From the NCBI GenBank assembly GCA_019637755.1, contig JAHBVC010000001.1:958480-1022479 (forward strand): a stretch of DNA of 64,000 bases. The letters run 5' to 3'. This stretch comes from Anaerolineales bacterium (lineage in GTDB: Bacteria; Chloroflexota; Anaerolineae; Anaerolineales; UBA11579). Positions 6,938 to 14,995 of the stretch are shown in pieces. The translations under genes were made by a program, and so were the position numbers. The first letter of the stretch is position 1. The number at the start of each line of letters is the position of its first letter. The notes below the pieces were generated by a model that ran no database searches, was not told where the DNA came from, and was given only the letters and a program-made list of their open reading frames with translations.

Positions 6938-7924
6938 CTAATACTCGATCGGGCTGATCTTTTCGAGCTTCTCGATGCTGTGAGTGGCGATCACCTGGCG
7001 CACCGTGCCGGTGGTGCCGCGCACCACCAGGCTGTGCGTGCGCGCCCCGTGCGAGGAATACTTGACGCCGTCCAACAGCTCACCATCGGTGATGCCCGTG
7101 GCGGCAAAGAACACATCTTCCGAAGACACGAGGTCATCCATAGTGAGGATCTTGTCAAAGTCGTAGCCCATTTCGCGGCCACGGCGCAGTTCGTCTTCGT
7201 TGCGCGCATACAACTTGCCCTGGATCTCGCCCCCCATGGCGCGCAGGGCGCACGCCGCCAGCACGCCCTCGGGCGTGCCGCCAATGCCCAGCAGTACGTC
7301 AATGCCGGCATCCGGCATGGCGGTCATCAGCGCGGCGGCCACATCGCCATCATCGATCAGGCGGATGCGCGCGCCGCAGCGGCGTACCTCAGCCTTCAGC
7401 TCATCATGGCGTGGCCGGTCCAGCATGATCACCGCCAGGTCTTGAATACGTTTGCCGCTGGCCTTGGCGATGGCTTGCAAATTCTCTTGAATGCTCCACT
7501 CCACATGGATAGCGCCTTTGGCCGCCGGGCCCACTGCGATCTTGTTCATGTATACGAAGGGGCCGGGGTCAAACATGGTGCCGCGCGGCGCCACTGCCAC
7601 AGTGGCGATGGAGTTCAGGCGCCCTTCCGCCAACGGGCGGGTACCGTCGATCGGGTCCACCGCCAGATCTACCTCCGGGGCGCCGCCAAAGCCAACCTTC
7701 TCGCCGTTGTACAGCATGGGCGCTTCGTCTTTCTCGCCCTCGCCAATAATCACCACTCCGCTCATCTCGATGCTGTTGAGCACCAGGCGCATACCATCCA
7801 CGGCCGCCTGGTCGCCGGCGGGCTTATCGCCGCGCCCCATAAAGCGCGCCGCGGATAACGCCGCCGCCTCGGTGACCCGCACCAGTTCCAACGCCAGATT
7901 ACGAGAGGGGGACTGATCGTTCAA
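6938..7924 (-). CDS. glpX: class II fructose-1,6-bisphosphatase
   Basis: Removes the 1-phosphate of fructose-1,6-bisphosphate, the committed step of gluconeogenesis. Signatures: G-E-G-E-K-D-E-A-P-M-L (metal site), D-P-I-D-G-T-R-P-L-A-E-G, and the later G-I-G-G-T-P-E-G-V-L loop. The length of 328 residues matches GlpX. No ATG fits: the TTG at 7924 is chosen because AAAGGAG lies 5 nt upstream; the GTG one codon earlier is too close to that site. It follows cdsA by 10 nt and precedes the HAD gene by 5 nt, in one minus-strand run. Confidence 0.95.
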   Translation of the reverse strand: MNDQSPSRNLALELVRVTEAAALSAARFMGRGDKPAGDQAAVDGMRLVLNSIEMSGVVIIGEGEKDEAPMLYNGEKVGFGGAPEVDLAVDPIDGTRPLAEGRLNSIATVAVAPRGTMFDPGPFVYMNKIAVGPAAKGAIHVEWSIQENLQAIAKASGKRIQDLAVIMLDRPRHDELKAEVRRCGARIRLIDDGDVAAALMTAMPDAGIDVLLGIGGTPEGVLAACALRAMGGEIQGKLYARNEDELRRGREMGYDFDKILTMDDLVSSEDVFFAATGITDGELLDGVKYSSHGARTHSLVVRGTTGTVRQVIATHSIEKLEKISPIEY

Positions 7925-7934
7925 CACAACTCCT

Positions 7935-8750
7935 TTATGAGAATAAAAGGGTGACGAGATAAAAGCCGATCGGCACGGCCCATAGCCACGAATCGATACG
8001 ATCGAGAATGCCGCCATGCCCAGGCAGGATCTGGCTGGCATCTTTGACGCGCATCTGACGCTTGATCATGCTCTCGCCGAGATCACCCAGTGTGGTCAGC
8101 GCCCCCACCGCCAGGCCGAGCAGCGCCAAATGGGCCGGCGCAAATTGCGCATCCGCCGGCAAGCCCAGCTGCGCCAGCAGCCAGCCAAACAGTGGCGTGC
8201 CGGCCACGGCAAACACCAAGCCGGCCAGGTAGCCTTCCCAGCTCTTCTTAGGGCTGAGGCGCGGCGCCAGCCGGTGGCGCCCCAGCGGGGTGCCGATGGC
8301 GTAGGCCGCGGTATCCGTTAGCCATACCGAGAGCAGAGTGAGCAACAGCCACCACTCACCGTAGGGCAGATTGCGCATGTGGGCAAAGTAGGCGCCCAAG
8401 ACGCCGATATAAAAGATGCCACTGAGGGTGATGGCGAAGTCTGTGCCGGCGCTCTCGCGCCCGCGCTCGTAGCTCACCAGGTGTACCGCCAGCGCCAGCA
8501 TGGGCAGGCCGGCCAGCAGCACGCCATCCGGCAAGCCCCAATGCGCCGCCAGGAACAGCAGCAGCGTGCCGGCCACAACCAGCAGGCGCGCCGGCTGGGC
8601 GCCACCACTGATAAACAGGCCGCTGTATTCCCAGGCGGCCAGCCCCAACAACACTGCAAACAGCGCGGCAAACAAGCCGCCGCCGAGCATGATCAGGGTA
8701 ATGCCAATCGGCAAGCCGATCAAAGCCACCAGGATGCGTTTAGCGGCCAT
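7935..8750 (-). CDS. cdsA: phosphatidate cytidylyltransferase
   Basis: Makes CDP-diacylglycerol from phosphatidate and CTP for phospholipid synthesis. The 271-residue protein has about eight membrane helices, K-K-S-W-E-G-Y-L-A-G near residue 170 and the CDS signature ending P-G-H-G-G-I-L-D-R-I-D-S near residue 245. The ATG at 8750 has GAGGAA at a spacing of 5; an in-frame GTG at 8762 has none. Its start overlaps the end of uppS by 11 nt, so the two are translationally linked, the order seen in many bacteria (pyrH-frr-uppS-cdsA). Confidence 0.95.
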   Translation of the reverse strand: MAAKRILVALIGLPIGITLIMLGGGLFAALFAVLLGLAAWEYSGLFISGGAQPARLLVVAGTLLLFLAAHWGLPDGVLLAGLPMLALAVHLVSYERGRESAGTDFAITLSGIFYIGVLGAYFAHMRNLPYGEWWLLLTLLSVWLTDTAAYAIGTPLGRHRLAPRLSPKKSWEGYLAGLVFAVAGTPLFGWLLAQLGLPADAQFAPAHLALLGLAVGALTTLGDLGESMIKRQMRVKDASQILPGHGGILDRIDSWLWAVPIGFYLVTLLFS

Positions 8751-9486
8751 TGGCTTCCTCACTCACCAGGCCACCAAAGCGCCGCTGGCGGTTCGCAAAT
8801 TCTGTGACCGCGGCCTGCAACTCTGCGGGGCCGAAATCAGGCCAGTAGGTCTGCGGGAAGACCCATTCAGCATAGGCGCTCTGCCACAGCAGGAAGTTGC
8901 TGGTGCGCTGCTCGCCTGAGGTGCGGATCACCAGATCAGGATCTGGAATGCCGGCGGTGAACATGTAGCGCGAGAGGGTTTCCTCGTTGACCTCATCCGC
9001 GGTCAAGCCATCACGCAGAATGGCGCGCACGGCTTGCACGATCTCATCGCGGCCGCCGTAGTTGAAGGCCACGCTAAGCGTCAGCCCGTGATTGTTCTTG
9101 GTAAGTTCCATGCCACGCCGGATCTTCTCTTGCAGCGAGGCGCGCACCTTATCCAGGTTGCCGATGTGATTGAGGCGCGCGCCTTGCTTATGCAGATCCG
9201 CCAGCTCGCGTTCAAACATTTCATCGAAAATGCCCATCAGGCCACTCACCTCTTCTTCGGGGCGGCCCCAATTTTCGGTGGAGAAGGCATAGATGGTTAG
9301 ATACTTCACGCCCAGGTCACCGCAGGCGCGTACGATGTTGCGCAGGTTCTCGGTGCCGGCACGGTGGCCGGCCAGGCGCGGCAAGCCGCGCGCTTTGGCC
9401 CAGCGGCCATTGCCATCCATAATGATGGCGATGTGTTGAGGGATGCGCCGGGGGTGCTCGGCAGCGGGCTCCGCCCTGGGTGCCAA
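8740..9486 (-). CDS. uppS: undecaprenyl (isoprenyl) diphosphate synthase
   Basis: A cis-prenyltransferase making the lipid carrier for cell-wall precursors. The catalytic loop I-I-M-D-G-N-G-R-W-A is at residues 21-30, followed by G-H-R-A-G (substrate phosphate), Y-A-F-S-T-E-N-W, the F-N-Y-G-G-R region and R-T-S-G-E-Q-R-T-S-N-F-L near the C-terminus. The 248 residues match the family. The start is TTG at 9486: GGAGG lies 6 nt before it, formed by the last codons of frr, whose stop is 2 nt upstream. No ATG fits in the conserved start region. Confidence 0.96.
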   Translation of the reverse strand: MAPRAEPAAEHPRRIPQHIAIIMDGNGRWAKARGLPRLAGHRAGTENLRNIVRACGDLGVKYLTIYAFSTENWGRPEEEVSGLMGIFDEMFERELADLHKQGARLNHIGNLDKVRASLQEKIRRGMELTKNNHGLTLSVAFNYGGRDEIVQAVRAILRDGLTADEVNEETLSRYMFTAGIPDPDLVIRTSGEQRTSNFLLWQSAYAEWVFPQTYWPDFGPAELQAAVTEFANRQRRFGGLVSEEANGR

Positions 9487-9487
9487 G

Positions 9488-10045
9488 CTAAACCTCCATC
9501 ACTTCTTTTTCTTTTTGCTTCCCCATCGCCACAATCTCGGCGGTGATTTCATCAGTGAGCTTCTGGATGTCCTCTTCGCCGCGCTTGAGCTCATCTTCCG
9601 AGACCAGCTTCTCATCCTTGGCTTCACGCATATCCTTGATCACATCCCGGCGGATATTGCGCACCGCCACGTTGGCCTCTTCAAGGCGCGCATTGACGAC
9701 TTTGACCAGATCACGGCGGCGGTCCTCGGTGAGCGGCGGCAGGTTGAGGCGCACCACCTTGCCGTCTGAGTTCGGCGTCAGGCCGAGATCCGAGGTTTGC
9801 ACGGCTTTTTCAATATCGCGGATGCTGCTGGGGTCAAACGGCTTGATCAGCAATTGGCGCGGTTCAGGCACGCTGATCGAGGCCATCTGCATCAGCGGGG
9901 TGGGCTGGCCGTAATACTCCACACTGAGTTTTTCCACCAAGGCGGGGGTGGCGCGCCCGGTACGGATGGCGGCCAGATCTTCCTTAAGCGCGGAAATGGC
10001 GCCGCGCATACGCTCTTTGGACTCTTTGAGCATGTCTGCAATCAC
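9488..10045 (-). CDS. frr: ribosome recycling factor
   Basis: Splits post-termination ribosomes together with EF-G. The 185 residues show the three-helix-bundle layout with the R-T-G-R-A-T-P-A-L-V loop near residue 29, Y-Y-G-Q-P-T-P-L near residue 44 and the P-P-L-T-E-D-R-R hinge near residue 105. The start is GTG at 10045, with GGAGG at a spacing of 5. It leads the frr-uppS-cdsA-glpX run. A short palindrome (CCGCTT-GGTAC-AAGCGG, 10062-10078) lies in its leader, without a T-run. Confidence 0.97.
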   Translation of the reverse strand: MIADMLKESKERMRGAISALKEDLAAIRTGRATPALVEKLSVEYYGQPTPLMQMASISVPEPRQLLIKPFDPSSIRDIEKAVQTSDLGLTPNSDGKVVRLNLPPLTEDRRRDLVKVVNARLEEANVAVRNIRRDVIKDMREAKDEKLVSEDELKRGEEDIQKLTDEITAEIVAMGKQKEKEVMEV

Positions 10046-10108
10046 AAAAGCCTCCTAAAGGCCGCTTGGTACAAGCGGTAAGACGAATGCGGGCATTTTA
10101 CCATTGGC

Positions 10109-10543
10109 TCATCCCGCCTTTTCGCGCTCCCAGGCGGCCCGCGGGCCAGGCACGGCATAGAACAGCGGGTGCGGGCGCGGTTGGCTGGCTTGCTGCGCGG
10201 CATACCAGGCCGGGGCGCGGCGCTGCAGCTTGGCAAGCAAGTGGCGCCACTCGTATTCGATCTGGCCCTCAGTCACGGGGAGTTGCAGGCTGGTGCGCGG
10301 CGTGCCGATGCGGCTGGCATCAAAACGGTAGCCGCGCTGGCTAGCCTCCTGCCATACCGCCAGCAAATAGCTGGCGATCAGCGCCTCTGCCTCGCCGCCC
10401 TCGCGGAAGCGCTCGAGTTGGGGATGGTGGGTGTAGCCGCGCGTGCGCCCTTGCAGCACGCGCTGCGCCAGCAACCCCTCGCGGCATAGCGCGGTCAGGC
10501 CGCGCGCATCCAGATGGCCGGGGTGCAGCGACCAGAGGCGCAT
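10109..10543 (-). CDS. pyrimidine-dimer DNA glycosylase family protein
   Basis: A 144-residue protein that begins M-R-L-W-S-L-H-P and continues L-D-A-R-G-L-T-A-L, then R-E-G-L-L-A-Q-R-V-L, G-Y and H-P-Q-L-E-R-F. This is the start of the Pyr_excise family (T4 endonuclease V-like pyrimidine-dimer glycosylases, PF03013). Such enzymes cut the glycosidic bond at UV dimers. I see the family likeness, not proof of activity; many members are annotated only by similarity. It starts 6 nt after pyrH and is in its transcript. Together with uvrA elsewhere in the window it would give two routes for UV repair. Confidence 0.78.
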   Translation of the reverse strand: MRLWSLHPGHLDARGLTALCREGLLAQRVLQGRTRGYTHHPQLERFREGGEAEALIASYLLAVWQEASQRGYRFDASRIGTPRTSLQLPVTEGQIEYEWRHLLAKLQRRAPAWYAAQQASQPRPHPLFYAVPGPRAAWEREKAG

Positions 10544-10549
10544 CGGCGC

Positions 10550-11407
<858 letters not shown>

Positions 11408-12004
11408 TCACTTGCCGCCCAGCTCCCAGCGGGCAAAGCGGTGCACGACGATGTTTTCGCCCGTGGCTACCACGCCCTCGCTGATCATGTCCTTGATGGT
11501 CTTGCTGTCATCGCGGATGTAGCCCTGGCGCAGCAGCACGCTCTCATCCAGGAACTTTTGCACGCGGCCTTCGACGATCTTGTCCCAGGAGGCCTCTGGC
11601 TTGCCCGATTCCTTGGCCGTGTTGCGCGCCACTTCCTTCTCGCGCTCCACCGCCGCCGGGTCCACTTCCTCCTCGGTCAGCCATTGCGGGCTGCTGGCAG
11701 CGATCTGCAGGGCGATCTCGTGCGCCAGCTTGCGGAAGGCTTCGGAACGGGCCACAAAGTCCGTCTCGCAGTTGACTTCCACCATCACACCGACGCGGCC
11801 ATCACCGTGGGAGTACAGCTCCACCACGCCGTTGAGCACTTCGCGGTCGGCACGCTTGGCCGCCTTGGAAAGGCCCTTCTGGCGCAGCACATCCACCGCT
11901 TTGTCGAAATCCCCTTGGGCTTCTTCGAGCGCGGCGCGGCAATCCAAAATTCCAGCGCCGGTGGCCTGGCGCAATTCTTTGATCAGTTCAGTCGTAATTT
12001 CCAT
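11408..12004 (-). CDS. tsf: elongation factor Ts (short form)
   Basis: Nucleotide-exchange factor for EF-Tu. The N-terminal UBA-like domain has the family start L-R-Q-A-T-G-A-G-I-L-D-C, and the core motif V-N-C-E-T-D-F-V-A-R is near residue 80. At 198 residues it is the short form found outside proteobacteria, with a single dimerisation-type subdomain. The gap to rpsB is 5 nt; no strong ribosome-binding site is visible, so coupling to rpsB translation is likely. Confidence 0.97.
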   Translation of the reverse strand: MEITTELIKELRQATGAGILDCRAALEEAQGDFDKAVDVLRQKGLSKAAKRADREVLNGVVELYSHGDGRVGVMVEVNCETDFVARSEAFRKLAHEIALQIAASSPQWLTEEEVDPAAVEREKEVARNTAKESGKPEASWDKIVEGRVQKFLDESVLLRQGYIRDDSKTIKDMISEGVVATGENIVVHRFARWELGGK

Positions 12005-12009
12005 CGTTT

Positions 12010-13074
12010 TTATTCTTCAGTCTCTTTTGGGGCCTCAGCCGGGGCTTCGGTCTCAGTCTCATTCTCGGTTTCGGTTTCAGCCTCAGCTTCAGCTTCGTCC
12101 TCGCCCTCGCCTTGCAGGTCAGACTTCTTCAGCTTGGGCTTGCGCGCCTTGGGGGCTGGGGCGCCTGCGGCGGGTTTCTTGACGGCGGGTTTGGCCTCGC
12201 CGCTCCCGGCCTTCTGGGCTTCCTTGGCCTGCTCTTCGGCTACCTTGGCCAGCGTGGCCTCGCCCAGCAGGGCATCATCCGCCAGCTCGGTCACCTCGCC
12301 GTCTTCGCGGCGGCGCGGGGCGGCCGTCTTGGGCTCCACCTTGGCGGGCTCGGCATCCTGCTTATCGTTACGCAGCGAGGCGCCTTCCAGGGCGGCGTCA
12401 GCAATGTAAGACACCATCAGTTTGATGGCGCGGATGGCGTCATCATTCGAGGGGATCACATAATCGATCACGCTGGGATTGCAGTTGGTGTCCACCAGGC
12501 CTACCACCGGGATGCCGAGGATGTTGGCCTCGCGCACGGCGGTTTCTTCGCGGTTGACGTCGACCACGAACAGCAGGTCAGGCACGCGGTTCATATTGCG
12601 GATGCCACCAAAGCGCTCTTGCAGCTTCTCCGCCTTGCGCGAATTGGTCAGCATCTCACGCTTGGTGAGCTTGAGCTTGCTGCTAGCTTCCCCTTCGGCC
12701 GGGGCCTGTTGCGCCATGCGCTCCAGGGTGTCCAGCTCACTGATGCGCTGGCGCATCGTGCTCCAGTTGGTGAGCATGCCACCCAGCCAGCGCACGGTGA
12801 CGTAGGGCATACCGGCGCGCTGCGCCTCGGCCTCGATCGTCTCCACGGCCTGGCGCTTGGTGCCGACGAACATGATCGTCTTGCCCTCGGCCACGGCTTC
12901 GCGCACGAGCTTATAGGCTTCTTCGAGTGCCTTTACGGTTTGCTGCAGGTCAATGATGTGGATGCCGTTGCGCTCAGTAAAGATGTACGGCTTCATGCGC
13001 GGATCCCACTTCTGGGTGCGATGCCCGAAGTGCACGCCCGCTTCGAGAAGGGCCTTCATATCAATGGGGGCCAT
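12010..13074 (-). CDS. rpsB: ribosomal protein S2 with a long charged C-terminal extension
   Basis: 30S subunit protein S2. The core (residues 1 to about 225) has [10 protein letters not shown], the F-V-G-T-K-R loop, W-L-G-G-M-L-T-N and the P-V-V-G-L-V-D-T-N region. The remaining 130 residues are unlike S2: a mixed Ala/Lys/Pro part ([14 protein letters not shown]) then a Glu/Thr repeat ([15 protein letters not shown]). Total 354 residues against about 230-260 usually. The ATG has AAAGGAG at a spacing of 8. It is the first gene of the operon; the promoter is at 13229-13257, giving a leader of about 150 nt that may hold an autoregulatory structure. Confidence 0.97.
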   Translation of the reverse strand: MAPIDMKALLEAGVHFGHRTQKWDPRMKPYIFTERNGIHIIDLQQTVKALEEAYKLVREAVAEGKTIMFVGTKRQAVETIEAEAQRAGMPYVTVRWLGGMLTNWSTMRQRISELDTLERMAQQAPAEGEASSKLKLTKREMLTNSRKAEKLQERFGGIRNMNRVPDLLFVVDVNREETAVREANILGIPVVGLVDTNCNPSVIDYVIPSNDDAIRAIKLMVSYIADAALEGASLRNDKQDAEPAKVEPKTAAPRRREDGEVTELADDALLGEATLAKVAEEQAKEAQKAGSGEAKPAVKKPAAGAPAPKARKPKLKKSDLQGEGEDEAEAEAETETENETETEAPAEAPKETEE

Positions 13075-13228
13075 AGGTAATACTCCTTTGCGTTATACGT
13101 CCGCTGCCGTCATCCCTGCCGGTGACCCACTAGGGGGCACGCACCGCCAAGTCAGGTGAGCGTGTGAGATGTGTGCCGCCACTTTGCCGTGAGCAGCACA
13201 AGCGCCCGCGAGTGCGAGCGCGGCAGAG

Positions 13229-13257
13229 AGTATACCAGCGCGCGGCGCCAGAGTCCA
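13229..13257 (-). promoter_or_regulatory. promoter of rpsB-tsf
   Basis: On the minus strand TGGACT (13252-13257) and TATACT (13229-13234), 17 bp apart. It faces the divergent birA start, whose -10 box lies only 10 bp from this -35. Confidence 0.7.
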
Positions 13258-13278
13258 GCGGGTTGATACAATCGCAGC

Positions 13279-14073
13279 ATGCAAGCTGCCGAATTCGCCC
13301 GCGCCGTAGCCGGGCTGCCGCTGGCCCGCGCCGAGTTCTTCGCCCAGGCCGGCTCCACCAATGACATCGTGGCCGGCTGGGCTGCGGCGGCCCCCGCCGG
13401 AGTGTGCGTGGCCGCCGCCGACGAGCAAACCGCCGGCCGTGGGCGGGCCGGCCGCCACTGGCACACGCCGCCCGGCAGCGCCCTGGCGCTGAGCCTGCTG
13501 CTGCCTCTGCCGCCAAGCTTTGCCAGCGCGCAGATCGGGCGTGTGTCGGGTTTGGGCGCCCTGGCCGTCAACCTGGCCTTGGAGAGCTTCGGCCTGGCTA
13601 CCGAGATCAAATGGCCCAACGATGTGCTCGCCGGCGGTAAAAAGCTATGTGGCGTGCTGCCCGAAGCGCAATGGAACGGCAGCCAACTGCAAGCCGTGAT
13701 CCTGGGCATTGGCATCAATATTGCAGCCTCTGCCGTACCCGATGAGGCCACGCTGAGCTTCCCGGCCACCAGCGTGGAGCAGGCGCTGGGGCGCCCACTG
13801 GCCGCCGGCGACCTGTTGCGAGCTGTGTTGCAGCAGGTGCTGGCTTGGCTGCCCGGCCTGGCCGGCGATGAGTTTTTGCAAGCCTGGGAGCAGCGCCTGG
13901 CCTACCGCGGCCAGGCGGTGGATATTGTGGAGCACGGCACGCCCCAGCGCGGCACCCTGCTGGGCCTGGCGCCCGATGGCGGCCTGCGTCTGCTGGCTGC
14001 CGATGGCAGCCAGCGCAACGTGCAGGCCGGCCAGGTGCAGCTGCGCCCCGCGGTTGACAGCGCCAGTAATTAG
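13279..14073 (+). CDS. birA: biotin--[acetyl-CoA-carboxylase] ligase
   Basis: Attaches biotin to the carboxyl-carrier protein of acetyl-CoA carboxylase. The catalytic domain shows G-S-T-N-D near residue 26, the G-R-G-R-A-G-R biotinyl-AMP loop near residue 55, K-W-P-N-D-V near residue 112 and L-G-I-G-I-N near residue 137. The C-terminal SH3-like domain is present. The N-terminal DNA-binding domain of regulatory BirA is absent, so this is a ligase only. Its ATG lies exactly 6 nt after TACAAT (13267-13272) and no Shine-Dalgarno is present, so the mRNA is probably leaderless. The small membrane protein gene follows after 22 nt. Confidence 0.95.
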   Translation: MQAAEFARAVAGLPLARAEFFAQAGSTNDIVAGWAAAAPAGVCVAAADEQTAGRGRAGRHWHTPPGSALALSLLLPLPPSFASAQIGRVSGLGALAVNLALESFGLATEIKWPNDVLAGGKKLCGVLPEAQWNGSQLQAVILGIGINIAASAVPDEATLSFPATSVEQALGRPLAAGDLLRAVLQQVLAWLPGLAGDEFLQAWEQRLAYRGQAVDIVEHGTPQRGTLLGLAPDGGLRLLAADGSQRNVQAGQVQLRPAVDSASN

Positions 14074-14095
14074 GCTAGACTGGATTAGGAGATCT

Positions 14096-14314
14096 ATGCT
14101 CGACGATTTTTTACGCGACGATGATACCGAAAGTTTCTTGAATGAAATTCAAGAAACGCCGGCGCTCAACCCCACGGCGGATGACGAAACGGGCTTCCTG
14201 GGCATGACCGCCGGGCAGCGCTTTATCATCGCCATCCTGTTCTTTTTTATGGTGCTGATCATCGGCACCTTCTTCCTGCTGATCACTGGCTCGATCGCCA
14301 TTCCGCTGGGCTAG
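14096..14314 (+). CDS. small single-helix membrane protein of unknown function
   Basis: A 72-residue protein: an acidic N-terminal half (D-D-F-L-R-D-D-D-T-E-S-F), then M-T-A-G-Q-R-F and one long membrane helix near residues 43-66, ending G-S-I-A-I-P-L-G. AGGAG lies 4 nt before the ATG at 14096. It is probably co-transcribed with birA, which ends 22 nt upstream, and a terminator follows. I do not recognise the family; the acidic tail on a single anchor suggests a protein-interaction role, which is only a guess. Confidence 0.8.
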   Translation: MLDDFLRDDDTESFLNEIQETPALNPTADDETGFLGMTAGQRFIIAILFFFMVLIIGTFFLLITGSIAIPLG

Positions 14315-14335
14315 CTCGCACACCCACATCTAAAC

Positions 14336-14366
14336 AAAAAATCCCGCCGTTCGGCGGGATTTTTAT
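14336..14366. terminator. bidirectional terminator
   Basis: AAAAATCCCGCCG-TTC-GGCGGGATTTTT, T-runs on both strands; it separates the convergent birA unit and dcd. Confidence 0.9.
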
Positions 14367-14384
14367 TTCTGTCCCAAACACACC

Positions 14385-14409
14385 AGCTGATAGCTGACAG
14401 CTATCAGCT
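14385..14409. repeat. perfect 12-bp inverted repeat before the dcd stop
   Basis: AGCTGATAGCTG, one A, then CAGCTATCAGCT: a perfect palindrome with a 1-nt centre, made of the shorter unit AGCTGATAGCT. It lies 3 nt after the dcd stop and 19 nt from the terminator. A single-nucleotide loop cannot form a hairpin tip, so it would form a stem with a small open loop or act as a cruciform or protein site. Confidence 0.75.
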
Positions 14410-14411
14410 AC

Positions 14412-14966
14412 TTACAGCTTGGGCAGCACGATGCTTTGCTGCTTCTGGTACTTGCCCTTCTTGTCTGCATAGGAGACGCGGCATTCCTCATCGGCCTCAA
14501 AGAACAGCACCTGGGCAATGCCTTCGTTGGCGTAGATCTTGGCGGGCAGCGGCGTGGTGTTGGAGATCTCCAGGGTCACATAGCCTTCCCATTCCGGCTC
14601 GAACGGCGTAACGTTGACGATGATGCCACAGCGCGCATAGGTGCTCTTGCCCAGGCAGATGGTGAGCACGCCGCGCGGGATGCGAAAGTACTCGACGGTG
14701 CGCGCCAGGGCAAATGAATTCGGCGGCACGATGCATACCTCGCCCTTGAAATCGACCATCGATCGTTCGTCAAAATTCTTAGGGTCGACGACGGCCGAGT
14801 GTACGTTGGTGAAGATCTTGAACTCATCGGCCACGCGAATATCGTAGCCATATGAGGATACGCCGTAGGAGATGACACCTTGGCGCACCTGGCTGGCCTC
14901 GTACGGCTCGACCATACCGTGCTCACGCGCCATCGCTTCGATCCAGTGGTCCGGTTTTAGTCCCAT
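14412..14966 (-). CDS. dcd: dCTP deaminase
   Basis: Converts dCTP to dUTP (possibly bifunctionally to dUMP) for thymidylate supply. The 184 residues match the family. Visible: S-S-Y-G-Y-D-I-R near residue 37, the G-K-S-T-Y-A-R-C-G substrate loop near residue 106, and the [13 protein letters not shown] region with the catalytic Glu. The C-terminal end has the Q-rich Y-Q-K-Q-Q cap. The ATG has GGAGGAG upstream. It is the first or only gene of its unit; the CapA-like gene ends 30 nt upstream. Confidence 0.96.
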   Translation of the reverse strand: MGLKPDHWIEAMAREHGMVEPYEASQVRQGVISYGVSSYGYDIRVADEFKIFTNVHSAVVDPKNFDERSMVDFKGEVCIVPPNSFALARTVEYFRIPRGVLTICLGKSTYARCGIIVNVTPFEPEWEGYVTLEISNTTPLPAKIYANEGIAQVLFFEADEECRVSYADKKGKYQKQQSIVLPKL

Positions 14967-14995
14967 GCTTCACTCCTCCATCTCAATGCAATAGG

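Noticed and set aside
10062-10078. Terminator in front of frr
   Set aside because: CCGCTT-GGTAC-AAGCGG is a short palindrome without T-run on either strand; too weak to call.
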